A stretch of DNA of 64,000 nucleotides from JBCCFC01 sp965213595 (GCA_965213595.1 CBDBZO010000006.1:372001-436000); one strand, 5' to 3'. Counted from the stretch's first letter, positions 30,249 to 38,518 are shown. The notes: generated from the letters alone by a model not told the origin. Numbers and translations: made by a program.

Positions 30249-30577
30249 AAAGTTCGCTCCTTATCTGGATGCATCGTGATTAGTTTGGTCTCTCCAGTTT
30301 CGTGCTCGGTCATCCAAATTGTGCGTGCACGCAGCACTTTTCCATTGGGGCCGAATAATTCCCCTCGAATTTCGTAAACGAGACCAAAGCGCGTGCGTTC
30401 GAGGAAGTTTGCTTCGTGAGTTGCCAGCCGCCTCAAGCTATCCCGCAACTGCGTCCAATTCTGCTGCACAAATCCCGCCTGAGCCAGCCACTTGGATTTG
30501 TCATCTTTCGCTTGCCACTTCAGCAGATACTGTGTAAGTTTAGCCTCGGCTATGATGACATCGTTTGGGAGTTTCAT
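30245..30577 (-). CDS. DUF6883 family protein
   Basis: A 110-residue protein resembling DUF6883: KLPNDVIIAEAKLTQYLLKW (with the PxA..KLxxYLL start), DDKSKWLAQAGF, LERTRFGLVYEIRGELFGPNGKVLRARTIWMTEHETGETKLITMHP. The last block resembles small nuclease- or toxin-like domains, but catalysis is not established. It is the first gene of a two-gene unit with DUF4926, divergent from nnr. Confidence 0.75.
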   Translation of the reverse strand: MKLPNDVIIAEAKLTQYLLKWQAKDDKSKWLAQAGFVQQNWTQLRDSLRRLATHEANFLERTRFGLVYEIRGELFGPNGKVLRARTIWMTEHETGETKLITMHPDKERTL

Positions 30578-30645
30578 GGTGCTGAAGTATAAGCAGCAAT
30601 GTTGGCGAGGTCAAACCCTCGTTTGCCGAAAGGAGTTCATGCCGG

Positions 30646-32304
30646 ATGCAAATCCCCAACCCCAACCGACTCGTCAGCGTTTCCCAGATGCAGGCCATCG
30701 AGCAGGCCGCGGATGCGGCGGGCCATTCGTACGCCACCATGATGGAGCGCGCCGGGCGGGCGACGGCGCACGCAATGCTCAAGCGCGGCTTGGCCGAACG
30801 TGGATCGACGGCTTTGATTTTGGTCGGGCCGGGCAACAACGGCGGCGACGGCCTGGTCTGCGCGCGCGAGCTGGCGCTGCGTGGCGTCGACGTGCGGGTT
30901 TATCTGTGGAAGCGCTCGATTGCGCCCGGTGAAGATTATGAACAGCACGCGGCGAAGCTGACGGCGCTGGGCGTGCCCGTGCAGCACGTGAATGAGGATG
31001 ATGGGTTGGCCGCGCTGCGGGCGTGGTCGCAAGAAGCTGATGTGGTGGTGGATGCGCTGCTGGGGACGGGGAGCAACCGGCCGATCGAGGGGCAGCTGGC
31101 GGAGATATTGGATGCGGTAAGCGAATGCATCGCACCCTTGACCAACCGGGCTCGCGGGTTGCCCGACGGCGGCGGGGGCAACGCACCCGATGAGCTTGCA
31201 CCGCCGACCGTCGTCGCCGTCGACTGTCCGAGCGGGCTCAACAGCGACACCGGCGCGCTCGACCCGCACGCGCTGAAAGCCGACTTGACCGTGACCTATG
31301 CGCACGCCAAAGTCGGCCGCTACCAATTCCCCGGCGCGGCGGCGGTGGGCAGGGTGCGGGTGGTCGACATCGGCATTGACCCGGCGATTTCGGACCAAAT
31401 TTTGCAGGCGGACGGCGAGATTTTCCTGCTGGACGCCGACACGGTGCGCCCGCTGCTGCCCGCGCGCAGCGACGACAGCCACAAGGGCAGCTTTGGCAAG
31501 CTGATGGTCGCCGCGGGCTGTGAGAATTACCCGGGCGCGGCCTTTCTGAGTTTGTCCGCCGGCGGGCGTGCGGGCGCAGGGCTGCTGACGGGGGCCGTCG
31601 TGCGCTCGATTGCCGCCTCGCTGACGGCGGCCTTTGCCGAGCCGACGTGGGTGCTGCTGCCCGAAACCGAGGGCGCGCTCTGCGGCGACTCCGTTGCGCC
31701 GCTGATCGAGAAGCTGGCGGGCTACAGCGCGCTGCTGGTTGGCTGCGGCCTCAATCAGACGGAGGGGACGCGCGACTTTATGCAGGAGCTGCTCCAACAC
31801 AAAGATGAGCTGCCGCTCACGCTAATCGACGCCGACGGGCTCAATAACCTGGCCCAGCTGGACGACTGGCCGCGCCTGCTGCCCAAACAAGCGGTGCTGA
31901 CGCCGCACCCGGCGGAATTCTCGCGGCTGCTCGGCATCGACGTACGGGAAGCGACGGCGCAGCGCTGGTCGCTGGCGCGGGCGAAGGCGCGTGAGTGGAA
32001 CGCGGTGCTGCTGGTCAAGGGGCCGTACACGGTGATCGCGTCGCCGGAGGGGCACATGGCCGTGCTGCCGGTGGCCACCTCGGCGCTGGCCACGGCGGGC
32101 ACGGGCGACGTGCTGTCGGGCACGATTGCCGGGCTGCTGGCGCAGGAGAAGGTCGAGCCTTTTGCGGCGGCCTGCCTCGGCGCGTGGCTACACGGCGAGG
32201 CGGGGAAGCTCTGCGCGGCGGAAATTGGCGCGGACGGTTCGCTGGCGAGCGACCTGCTGGTGCGGCTGCCGCGCGTCATTCAAGCGCTGCGTCAACGGCC
32301 GTAA
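30646..32304 (+). CDS. nnr: Bifunctional NAD(P)H-hydrate epimerase / ADP-dependent dehydratase
   Basis: A 552-residue metabolite-repair enzyme. Residues 1 to about 235 are the YjeF_N epimerase (ILVGPGNNGGDGLVCARELALRG at 58-80, and VVAVDCPSGLNSDTG). Residues about 260-550 are the ribokinase-like dehydratase, with DADGLNNL, LTPHPAEFSRLL, LLVKGPYTVIASPEGH and the phosphate-binding GTGDVLSGTIAGLLAQ near 485-500. It converts hydrated, inactive NADH and NADPH back to the usable form. Length and domain order match the bacterial Nnr family. A Gly-rich stretch near residues 166-185 is a little long. AAAGGAG lies 10 bases before the start. The RluA-type gene follows by 48 bases. Confidence 0.95.
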   Translation: MQIPNPNRLVSVSQMQAIEQAADAAGHSYATMMERAGRATAHAMLKRGLAERGSTALILVGPGNNGGDGLVCARELALRGVDVRVYLWKRSIAPGEDYEQHAAKLTALGVPVQHVNEDDGLAALRAWSQEADVVVDALLGTGSNRPIEGQLAEILDAVSECIAPLTNRARGLPDGGGGNAPDELAPPTVVAVDCPSGLNSDTGALDPHALKADLTVTYAHAKVGRYQFPGAAAVGRVRVVDIGIDPAISDQILQADGEIFLLDADTVRPLLPARSDDSHKGSFGKLMVAAGCENYPGAAFLSLSAGGRAGAGLLTGAVVRSIAASLTAAFAEPTWVLLPETEGALCGDSVAPLIEKLAGYSALLVGCGLNQTEGTRDFMQELLQHKDELPLTLIDADGLNNLAQLDDWPRLLPKQAVLTPHPAEFSRLLGIDVREATAQRWSLARAKAREWNAVLLVKGPYTVIASPEGHMAVLPVATSALATAGTGDVLSGTIAGLLAQEKVEPFAAACLGAWLHGEAGKLCAAEIGADGSLASDLLVRLPRVIQALRQRP

Positions 32305-32352
32305 CCCTACTCGTTTATCCCCTGGGCGGGCATCTAAAGAGACAGGACAGAG

Positions 32353-33288
32353 ATGAAACAGAGCGTCTCCATTACCGTTCGCGATCACCCCACCCCCACC
32401 CGTCTCGACAAAGCCCTGCGCGCACTCTTTCCCAGCTGGGGCCGACGCGCCGTGCAGTCGACCATCAGCGGGCGGCGGGTGAAGGTTAACGGGCGCACGG
32501 TCTGGCTGGCCTCGTGGAAGGTGCGGGACGGCGACCGACTCGAAATCAGCGAGCCGCCGCGGCCCAAGCCCGCGCCGCCCACCGCCAGCGATGGCGGCTT
32601 TGACGCGGCGTGGCTGCTCGCGCGCGAGCAGGGGCTGATCGCCGTGGACAAACCCGCCGGGCTGCTCGTTCACACCACGCGCTGGCGAGAGGCCGTAAAC
32701 CTGCGCGACCTGGTGCGCGACTATTTTGCGCCAGCCAAAAGCAGTGCAGACGCCGCTGCGGATGACATCACCCTCTTTCATCGCCTCGACCGCGACACCT
32801 CCGGCGTGGTGCTGCTGACGGAGCGCCGCGCTGCCAATCTATATCTGGACGCGGTTTTTCGCGCGCACGCAGTCGAAAAGGAGTATCTGGCCGTGGTGGC
32901 AACGCCAAACGAGTTGGCGGGTGCGGGCGTGATCGACCAGCGGCTGGACCAGCACCCCCAGCGGCGCGACCAGATGCGCGTGGTGCAGCGCGGCGGCAAA
33001 CGCGCCGTGACGCGCTACGAAATCATCGCCGAGCGGCAGGATCGACAGTGGGTGCGGCTGTGGCCTGAAACGGGGCGCACCCACCAGCTGCGCGTCCACC
33101 TCGCCCACCTCGGCGCGCCCATCCTCGGCGACAGGCTCTACGGCGACGCCGATGCCGCGCCGCGCCTGCTGCTGCACGCGCGGTCGCTCGCGCTGCCCGC
33201 GTGGGAATCGCCGGGCGGCGAGATTGAATTTGAGGCGCGCCGCTTTGTCGCCCCGCTCCCGCGGGATTTTCCAGCGCTGCCGGGTTAA
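32353..33288 (+). CDS. RluA-family pseudouridine synthase
   Basis: A 311-residue RNA pseudouridine synthase. An S4 RNA-binding domain (about 14-66: TRLDKALRALFPSWGRRAVQSTISGRRVKVNGRTVWLASWKV) precedes the catalytic domain. The active-site motif is FHRLDRDTSGVVLLTE, with the nucleophilic Asp146. Later blocks are AHAVEKEYLAVV and LWPETGRTHQLRVHLAHLGAPILGDRLYG, which carry the conserved Arg and Leu of the family. The target (23S rRNA or tRNA) cannot be assigned. Likely co-transcribed with nnr. Confidence 0.94.
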   Translation: MKQSVSITVRDHPTPTRLDKALRALFPSWGRRAVQSTISGRRVKVNGRTVWLASWKVRDGDRLEISEPPRPKPAPPTASDGGFDAAWLLAREQGLIAVDKPAGLLVHTTRWREAVNLRDLVRDYFAPAKSSADAAADDITLFHRLDRDTSGVVLLTERRAANLYLDAVFRAHAVEKEYLAVVATPNELAGAGVIDQRLDQHPQRRDQMRVVQRGGKRAVTRYEIIAERQDRQWVRLWPETGRTHQLRVHLAHLGAPILGDRLYGDADAAPRLLLHARSLALPAWESPGGEIEFEARRFVAPLPRDFPALPG

Positions 33289-33453
33289 TCAATCGGTTTT
33301 TAACTCGCAACCGAGCGAGTTGCGCCACAGACAAAGCTGGGAATGCCGCTTAAACTAGGGCCTGCGGTAACAAATTATGGAAACAAACTGCGTCGACAAG
33401 TTGCGTTGGCAAAGCGACTGCGACGTGCTCAATCAAAGGTAAGGCAAGAATTT

Positions 33454-35061
33454 ATGGAATCGTTAGAAGCTTTTTGGGTGGGAATGGCCTTTGTCGCGGG
33501 GCTGGCGGCGCGGGCGCTGCGGTTGCCGGTGCTGGTGGGTTACCTGGCGGCGAGCCTGTTGCTCTCGCAGTTCAATCTCGACGCGGGCGAATGGCTGGGC
33601 TATGTCGGCGACTTGGGCGTGCTCTTTCTGCTCTTCACCGTCGGGCTACACATCCGCCTCAAGAGCATTGTGCAGCCGGAGGTGCTGGGCGTGGGCGGGC
33701 TGCATCTGATGATCAGCGCGCTAATTTTTAGCGCCGTTGGCCTCGCTTGGGGCTGGAGCCTGCCCGCCACGCTGATTGTCGCCGTGGCGCTGGGCTTTTC
33801 AAGCACCGTGCTCACCGCCAAATCGCTGGAGGCGCGCAACGAGCTCGACGCCTACCACGGGCGCATCGCCATCGGCATCCTGATTGTGCAGGACATCGTC
33901 GCCGTGGCGCTGCTGGCCTTCACCGGCAGCGCCACGCCGACGCCGTGGGCCCTGCTGCTGCTGGGCCTGCCCCTGCTGCGCCCGCTGATGATCCGGCTGC
34001 TCACCCTCAGCGGTCGCGATGAGCTGATGCTGCTCTACGGGCTGCTGCTGGCGCTCGGCGTCGGCTATCTCTTTAGCCTCGTCGGCCTCAGCGACAAGCT
34101 GGGCGCGCTGGTCGCCGGCATGATGCTGGTGGGCCACGAGCGCACCCACGATCTCGACGAGCAGCTTTGGGGGCTAAAGGAGCTTTTCCTCGTCGGCTTC
34201 TTTCTCGATATCGGCCTCGCCGGCTTCCCCACCGTGCAGGGGATGATGCTCGTGCTGCTGCTGCTGGCGCTGCTGCCGCTCAAGGCGCTCTTCTTCTTTG
34301 GCCTGCTCGTTAACTTCCGGCTGCGCGCCCGCACCGCCTTTATGACAACCGTCGCGCTGACGGCCTACAGCGAATTTGCGCTGATCGTGGGCGCGGCGGC
34401 GGCGGAGGGCGGCCTCATTGCCGGTGATCTCGTGGTCGTGCTGGCGCTGCTGGTCGCCATCTCCTACGCAATCAACGCGCCGCTCAGCAGCGGAGCCAAC
34501 GCGCTGTGGGAACGCTTCGAGCCATTTCTGGTGCGCTTTGAGCGGCGGGTCGATCACCCGGACAAGCAGCCGACCAAGCTGGGCAGCACAAATTTCCTGA
34601 TCATGGGCATGGGCGATGCGGGCATGGCCGCCTACGATTTCTTCAAGGAGCGGGGCGAGCGCCCGCTCGGTCTCGATACCGATCCCGGTCGAATTTCCAG
34701 CAACATTGCCGTCGGTCGCCGCGTGCGCTTTGGCGATTCGCAAGACCCGGAGCTGTGGGACGAGATCGAGCTGGATAAGATCGAGGCGGTGGTGCTGGCC
34801 GTCTCCAACACCGAAGGCAAAGTGCGTGCCGCCCACCTGATGCGCGAACGGGGCTACGATGGCCCCATCAGCGCCCTCTTGCGCGAAGGCATCTCCGAGC
34901 CGGCGCTCAAGGAGGCGGGCGTCTCGTCCGTCTGCCTGCCCATCATCGAAGCGGGGCGCGAACTGGCGGAAGTCAGCCTGCGCCAGGCAAACGCACGGCG
35001 TGTACAGACGGATGGTGTTGCAATACACGGAGCAACAGTCACTGCAAACAGCGCTACATAG
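33454..35061 (+). CDS. Kef-type cation/proton antiporter with TrkA-N domain
   Basis: A 535-residue protein. About eleven hydrophobic helices (residues 5-360) show the Na+/H+ exchanger fold (GVLFLLFTVGLHIRLKSI, GFSSTVLTAKSLE, IGILIVQDIVAVALLAF with the acidic QD pair). A Rossmann RCK/TrkA-N domain (about 383-505) follows: NFLIMGMGDAGMAAYDFFKERG, RRVRFGDSQDPELWDEIELDKIEAVVLAVSNTEGKVRAAHLMRERG. It probably exports K+ in exchange for protons under nucleotide or thiol control. The ATG at 33454 starts the first helix correctly; a frame from 33343 would add 37 basic residues without family support. Confidence 0.92.
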   Translation: MESLEAFWVGMAFVAGLAARALRLPVLVGYLAASLLLSQFNLDAGEWLGYVGDLGVLFLLFTVGLHIRLKSIVQPEVLGVGGLHLMISALIFSAVGLAWGWSLPATLIVAVALGFSSTVLTAKSLEARNELDAYHGRIAIGILIVQDIVAVALLAFTGSATPTPWALLLLGLPLLRPLMIRLLTLSGRDELMLLYGLLLALGVGYLFSLVGLSDKLGALVAGMMLVGHERTHDLDEQLWGLKELFLVGFFLDIGLAGFPTVQGMMLVLLLLALLPLKALFFFGLLVNFRLRARTAFMTTVALTAYSEFALIVGAAAAEGGLIAGDLVVVLALLVAISYAINAPLSSGANALWERFEPFLVRFERRVDHPDKQPTKLGSTNFLIMGMGDAGMAAYDFFKERGERPLGLDTDPGRISSNIAVGRRVRFGDSQDPELWDEIELDKIEAVVLAVSNTEGKVRAAHLMRERGYDGPISALLREGISEPALKEAGVSSVCLPIIEAGRELAEVSLRQANARRVQTDGVAIHGATVTANSAT

Positions 35062-35066
35062 AGAAG

Positions 35067-35111
35067 CGGGAGGCGAAGTTTCGGCATAAATAGCTGAAAC
35101 TTCGCCTCCCG
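35067..35111. terminator. Bidirectional hairpin terminator
   Basis: CGGGAGGCGAAGTTTC (35067-35082) and GAAACTTCGCCTCCCG (35096-35111) pair perfectly around a 13-base loop. It lies between the antiporter gene (+) and the convergent HEPN-like fragment (-). Confidence 0.8.
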
Positions 35112-35144
35112 TTCCTCTATTGCTTATACAGGATTTGAGAAGAA

Positions 35145-35534
35145 TCAGTTAATTTGTAAATCCATATCTATATGCTTCTCAATCCAGATGATGCCTTTTT
35201 GAGTAAGGTAAACAAAATCCCCTTTGACGTGAATCAAACCTTCTCCTGACTGCTCTCTAAGCAAGGTTTTGAAACGAGCGGTGTTTTTATATTTCGCGGC
35301 TACCTGAATAGTGTCCATCTCGAGGGGAGAAGGATATCTATGGTATAAAGCGATAAGTGCTTTTTGTACTGCAGTGAGATTAGTGGCAAGCACAACGATT
35401 TCGCCACCTATTTCTTCGACAAGTGGTAATTGTCTAATACTTAGCTGATCGATCAGAGATTGTACATATTCAGCCGAGTGTCCTGATTCTTCACGAATTA
35501 TTTCAGATAGAGCCCATGAAGCAATACGAACCAC
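35145..35534 (-). pseudogene. HEPN-like/winged-helix protein, C-terminal fragment
   Basis: The 3' part of the third gene of the AT-rich operon, cut off from its 5' part by the mobile elements at 35537-36969. It encodes VVRIASWALSEIIREESGHS followed by a domain that looks like a winged helix (LTAVQKALIALYHRYPSPLEMDTIQVAAKYKNTARFKTLLREQSGEGLIHVKGDFVYLTQKG). Joining 36972 directly to the bases after the retained TA restores the frame (DARLVVRIAS), so about 256 residues would have been made before insertion. GC content is clearly below the neighbours. Confidence 0.8.
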
Positions 35535-35536
35535 TA

Positions 35537-35630
35537 TTACACCGTAATCGAGATTATGATGGATTAGTGCCAAACCGCTAGCCGAGCTCGCCAAGCAGTT
35601 TAACCCCTCAAAACCTGCCTTACAGTGTAC
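35537..35630. mobile_element. 94-bp MITE derived from the IS630 element, copy A
   Basis: Flanked by TA on both sides. Its left end TTACACCGTAATCGAGATTA matches the inward right end of the IS, and its right end (inward GTACACTGTAAGGCAGGTTT) resembles the IS left end. An identical copy, as far as seen, lies at 36876-36969. No coding capacity; it would need the IS transposase. Confidence 0.85.
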
Positions 35631-35640
35631 TAGTACACTG

Positions 35641-36340
35641 TCATTGAAGTTTTGATGGGTTAGGGTAAAAGCGGTTGAAGGTCTGGCGGGCCATTTCGGG
35701 TGTGAACTGCCAGCGAATAGGAACAGGGGTTCGATTGCGCGTTTCAACCCAAGCGAGGACTTCACGGCTCAATTCGACTTGACAGGCGATGCGCCGCTTC
35801 AGGCATTGCCGAGATAGAAGCGAGAGTTGGATTTCAGCCATGTTGAGCCAACTGGCCTTTTTGGGCGTGTAGTGCATCTGAATTTGCTGCATCAAGGCGA
35901 AGGCCTTCGCCGGTTCAAAGGCGTTGTAAAATGAGGTGTAGGTGTGCGTGCTTAGGTTGTCCTGCACCAGTTGAATCTGACCACCGGGCGGACAGTGTTC
36001 CTCGACGAAGGCGTCCATGAACTCGGCGTAGTCCTGTCCGGTGCGTCGGTCTCGTACCTGCACAAAGCAATGTCCGGTGAGGGGCTGCACGGCCAGGAGA
36101 ACGGAGCAGACGCCGTGGCGCTCGTACTCGTAGTTTTGTCGTTTTGGCTTGCCGGGTTCAACGGGCAAGGGGACGAGCGTGTCGCCAATCAGTTGACAGG
36201 GCCGCTCATCGAAACACCAGAGCGGGCGCAGCGGGTCAAAGGGACGGGCGTAGATGGCTAGCATATATTCCATTTGCGCCAGAAAGGTAGGCGTCAGTTT
36301 GCCCAGGCACCATTGGCGGACTAAGTGAGGCTTGACCGTG
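35641..36340 (-). CDS. IS630 transposase, catalytic part (second frame)
   Basis: From the A-run near 36341 the -1 frame continues KKNTVKPHLVRQWCLGKLTPTFLAQ before MEYMLAIYARPFDPLRPLWCFDERP. It encodes the DDE nuclease: candidate catalytic residues are the Asp of CFDERP, the Asp of LVQDNLSTHTY and the Glu of KASWLNMAEIQLS. The protein ends FNRFYPNPSKLQ. Alone it could start at the ATG at 36273. As a fusion by -1 frameshifting it gives a full-length transposase of about 380 residues. Confidence 0.85.
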
Positions 36341-36785
36341 TTTTTTTCAGAATTTCGCCCACGGCGTTGTGGGAGATGTGCTCAACCAACTCGAGTTCCA
36401 CCGCCTTGTCCGCCAACAGGCGCAAACTCCATTGGCTACGCCCCGCTGGCGGTTCTGAACAGGCCAACGCGGTGATTTTGGCCCGTTGCTCGCCGCTGAT
36501 GGTGCGGGCGCGACCGCTTCTTGGCTTTTCACTAATCGCCGCCTCGAGCCCTTCTTGCACATAGCGACGCCGAATCCGGTCTATCGTCGACAGGCTCGTG
36601 TCGAGCTTCTCGGCAATCTCTTGGTCTGTTTTCTGCCCTTGATGATGATTTTCATCGCTCAACAGCAATATCTTTATCCGATTCAGTTTGCGTACACTCC
36701 TCACGCCGCCCAGGGTTAGCCGATTGAGGTAGCTACGTTCTTCGCCCGGCAATCTGACGTTATTTATATGCTTTTTGCGTCCCAT
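36321..36785 (-). CDS. IS630 transposase, DNA-binding part (first frame)
   Basis: A 154-residue N-terminal frame, MGRKKHINNVRLPGEERSYLNRLTLGG, with helix-turn-helix domains (TDQEIAEKLDTSLSTIDRIRRRYVQEGLEAAI and a second one with WSLRLLADKAVELELVEHISHNAVGEILKK). It runs out of frame after an A7 run (about 36341-36347 on the plus strand as T7). AGGAGG lies 6 bases before the ATG at 36785. A programmed -1 shift at A7 is known in several IS630 members and is the likely explanation. Confidence 0.85.
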   Translation of the reverse strand: MGRKKHINNVRLPGEERSYLNRLTLGGVRSVRKLNRIKILLLSDENHHQGQKTDQEIAEKLDTSLSTIDRIRRRYVQEGLEAAISEKPRSGRARTISGEQRAKITALACSEPPAGRSQWSLRLLADKAVELELVEHISHNAVGEILKKTRSSLT

Positions 36786-36875
36786 GCAAACCTCCTTCTT
36801 TTGCTCCTTGCTTCGCGTTGGGACGTATTTTATCGCTTACCCTTATCTACTCATAATCTCGATTACACTGTACTA

Positions 36876-36969
36876 TTACACCGTAATCGAGATTATGATG
36901 GATTAGTGCCAAACCGCTAGCCGAGCTCGCCAAGCAGTTTAACCCCTCAAAACCTGCCTTACAGTGTAC
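36876..36969. mobile_element. 94-bp MITE derived from the IS630 element, copy B
   Basis: Same length, sequence and orientation as copy A at 35537-35630, flanked by TA. It abuts the IS right end, creating a long near-palindrome of CATAATCTCGATTAC...GTAATCGAGATTATG across the junction. Confidence 0.85.
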
Positions 36970-36971
36970 TA

Positions 36972-37350
36972 GCCTAGCGTCCATTTCGTTAACGTCTACA
37001 GTTGCACCAAGATGGGCTACATCTCGCTTGTTTCGAATATCCATTAGTATTTCAATACACGAGGCAACATGGAAGCGTAATCCTTCAGGAAAAGCAGTAT
37101 TTTTTCTGATAGAACCTAAAATTTTACTTCGGTTTAGCTGTTGACCTATAGGCGTATATGCACTACCTGATTCCTTCCATTCTAAAAAGCGTAATGCTGC
37201 TTCTGCGAAACGCCCACCGTTCAACTCTGCTGGCCCCCAATCTTGTCGCGCAAAACGTGTCTTAAGCTCTATGAATTCTTCACCAAGAGCGTTGCTTATA
37301 TCGGACGGAACGCTCGGTAGTACACTTTGAAGAGATAAGTTTGTATTCAC
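36972..37350 (-). pseudogene. HEPN-like/winged-helix protein, N-terminal fragment
   Basis: The 5' part of the third operon gene, starting at a GTG (37350-37348) that overlaps the previous stop (GTGA), with GAGGAG 8-9 bases upstream. It encodes GEEFIELKTRFARQDWGPAELNGGRFAEAALRFLEWK, then IGQQLNRSKILGSIRKN, LRFHVASCIEILMDIRNKRDVAHLG and DVNEMDARL, where the MITE begins. The helical sequence with RNKRDVAH fits the HEPN RNase pattern (Arg-polar-x5-His). This is a motif-level inference, not a family match I can confirm. The 3' part is at 35145-35534. Confidence 0.75.
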
Positions 37351-37832
37351 AGATGTAACTCCTCAAAGATTTCAAAGGCCTCTTCTTGAGGGTAATAGAC
37401 ATAACCGTGACCATTATTTTTCGATTCGCGCTTGATGTATCGTGGAGTGATCTGCCGTAAAGTGCGACCTGTGTTTGTTGCATTTTGGGGTGTAATGCCT
37501 AATTGCTGGCGAATAGTTGATCTGATGGCATCAGAAGTAGCATCCTCACCTCGCTCCTGAAGAGTGACTACTGCCCATACAGCTTGCTGTTTGCGATCTC
37601 CTCGCTCCTTTATTAAATGGGCTGCTGGTAATCTTGTCTGAGTTTGAGCAGCATGAGACTCTGGATATGACGCACCGGCATTTTCCCTCTTCTCTTCATC
37701 AGGGGATGCGAAAGGGGGATTCGCCGACAACTTAGCTCGAAAGATTTCTATAAATGCGACCTCCTGATACTTTTCTGGCAAACTGTCAGCAATTTGGACT
37801 GCTTCTTTCGCTAACTCGGAAAAACTTGACAT
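37347..37832 (-). CDS. Hypothetical protein, middle gene of the AT-rich operon
   Basis: A 161-residue protein, not recognised. The N-terminal helices (FSELAKEAVQIADSLPEKYQEVAFIEIFRAKLS) are followed by a polar linker (about 52-75). A C-terminal domain resembling a winged helix comes next: DRKQQAVWAVVTLQERGEDATSDAIRSTIRQQLGITPQNATNTGRTLRQITPRYIKRES, then GYVYYPQEEAFEIFEEL. GAGGAG lies 9 bases before the ATG at 37832. The start is 2 bases after the upstream stop and its own stop overlaps the next gene, so all three genes form one operon. Possibly a nucleic-acid-binding partner of the HEPN-like protein. Confidence 0.7.
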   Translation of the reverse strand: MSSFSELAKEAVQIADSLPEKYQEVAFIEIFRAKLSANPPFASPDEEKRENAGASYPESHAAQTQTRLPAAHLIKERGDRKQQAVWAVVTLQERGEDATSDAIRSTIRQQLGITPQNATNTGRTLRQITPRYIKRESKNNGHGYVYYPQEEAFEIFEELHL

Positions 37833-37834
37833 AT

Positions 37835-38221
37835 TTAATTCTCCTCTAAAGCCTTAATGGCTGCTCGGAACTGATGAGAGGACACAAAATAGCCCATGGA
37901 CTCGTCATGGCTAATAAGACGAGAATCTTTCAGGTCTTTCACCTTTGGAGCAACCGTGCCACGAGGAATGCCTGTACTGTTTACAATATCTTTCGGCTGC
38001 AAATACTCAGAATCGACCTTTTGAAGCAAATAAGCTGCCTTTTGACCAAGAAAATACATGAGCACTTTCTTGCGGGCGTCCAGCTTTTCAAACTCCGGAG
38101 TTAAAACTAAGCGACCCGTCTTCGAGTCAATACTTATCACTCCTTGTAATGCTTCTGCGAGAGTTGTTTTATCTATTTCTGCTGCGTCAACGAGTAAAGA
38201 TTCCAGTGGATTAGGTTCCAT
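37835..38221 (-). CDS. Hypothetical winged-helix protein, first gene of the AT-rich operon
   Basis: A 128-residue protein, not recognised by family. Residues about 30-60 (GVISIDSKTGRLVLTPEFEKLDARKKVLMYFLGQKAAYLL) resemble a short dimerisation or linker module. Residues about 66-120 read as a winged helix: EYLQPKDIVNSTGIPRGTVAPKVKDLKDSRLISHDESMGYFVSSHQFRAAIKALEE. The ATG at 38221 has GGAG about 12 bases before it; earlier in-frame ATGs up to 38308 would overlap the promoter. It may act as the DNA-binding or regulatory subunit of the operon. Confidence 0.7.
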   Translation of the reverse strand: MEPNPLESLLVDAAEIDKTTLAEALQGVISIDSKTGRLVLTPEFEKLDARKKVLMYFLGQKAAYLLQKVDSEYLQPKDIVNSTGIPRGTVAPKVKDLKDSRLISHDESMGYFVSSHQFRAAIKALEEN

Positions 38222-38279
38222 GATTTTGTTTTCTCCGTTATAGATTGATACATTTATCATATAGTATAAATTATAATCC

Positions 38280-38308
38280 ATAATACCAAAAAAATAATCA
38301 TTTGTCAA
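38280..38308 (-). promoter_or_regulatory. Promoter of the AT-rich operon
   Basis: On the minus strand TTGACA (38308-38303), a 17-base spacer and TATTAT (38285-38280) give a near-consensus sigma-70 promoter. The start site would be near 38273, leaving a leader of about 50 bases before the ATG at 38221. Confidence 0.75.
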
Positions 38309-38328
38309 TTTGTAGAATCAAAGAGGGT

Positions 38329-38510
38329 AGGGCAATTTCACTATCGGATCAATCTTACACTACCTGCACGAAACATGCGTGCATTGACCCAGCTAAATGA
38401 GCAAATAGGCAATTTTAGTTTGCGAGCTTCTAAATTCTGTTTGAGGAGCGTGAAATATGCGCTAATTGCGCCCAGTTTTTGTAAGCAATCTCCTATAATG
38501 AAATTGCCCT
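38329..38510. repeat. 182-bp inverted-repeat element
   Basis: The ends AGGGCAATTTCACTAT and ATAATGAAATTGCCCT are inverted repeats with one mismatch. The interior is AT-rich and has no reading frame of note. It directly adjoins a second element at 38519-38719. Confidence 0.65.
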
Positions 38511-38518
38511 ATTAAAGA

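Larger units (their letters stand above)
35633..36873 (-). mobile_element. IS630-family insertion sequence
   Basis: A 1241-bp element between TA dinucleotides. Terminal repeats read inward are GTACACTGTCATTGAAGTTT (left) and GTACAGTGTAATCGAGATTA (right), similar for about 40 bp and sharing a GGGTTAGGGTAA/GATAAGGGTAA inner box. It carries one transposase in two overlapping frames. TA targets and DDE-type transposase are as expected for IS630/Tc1-mariner relatives. Each side touches a MITE, separated only by TA. Confidence 0.9.

Noticed and set aside
35537..36969. Composite transposon with MITEs as mobile ends
   Set aside because: There is no cargo other than the IS itself, and a single TA separates each element, so serial insertion is simpler.
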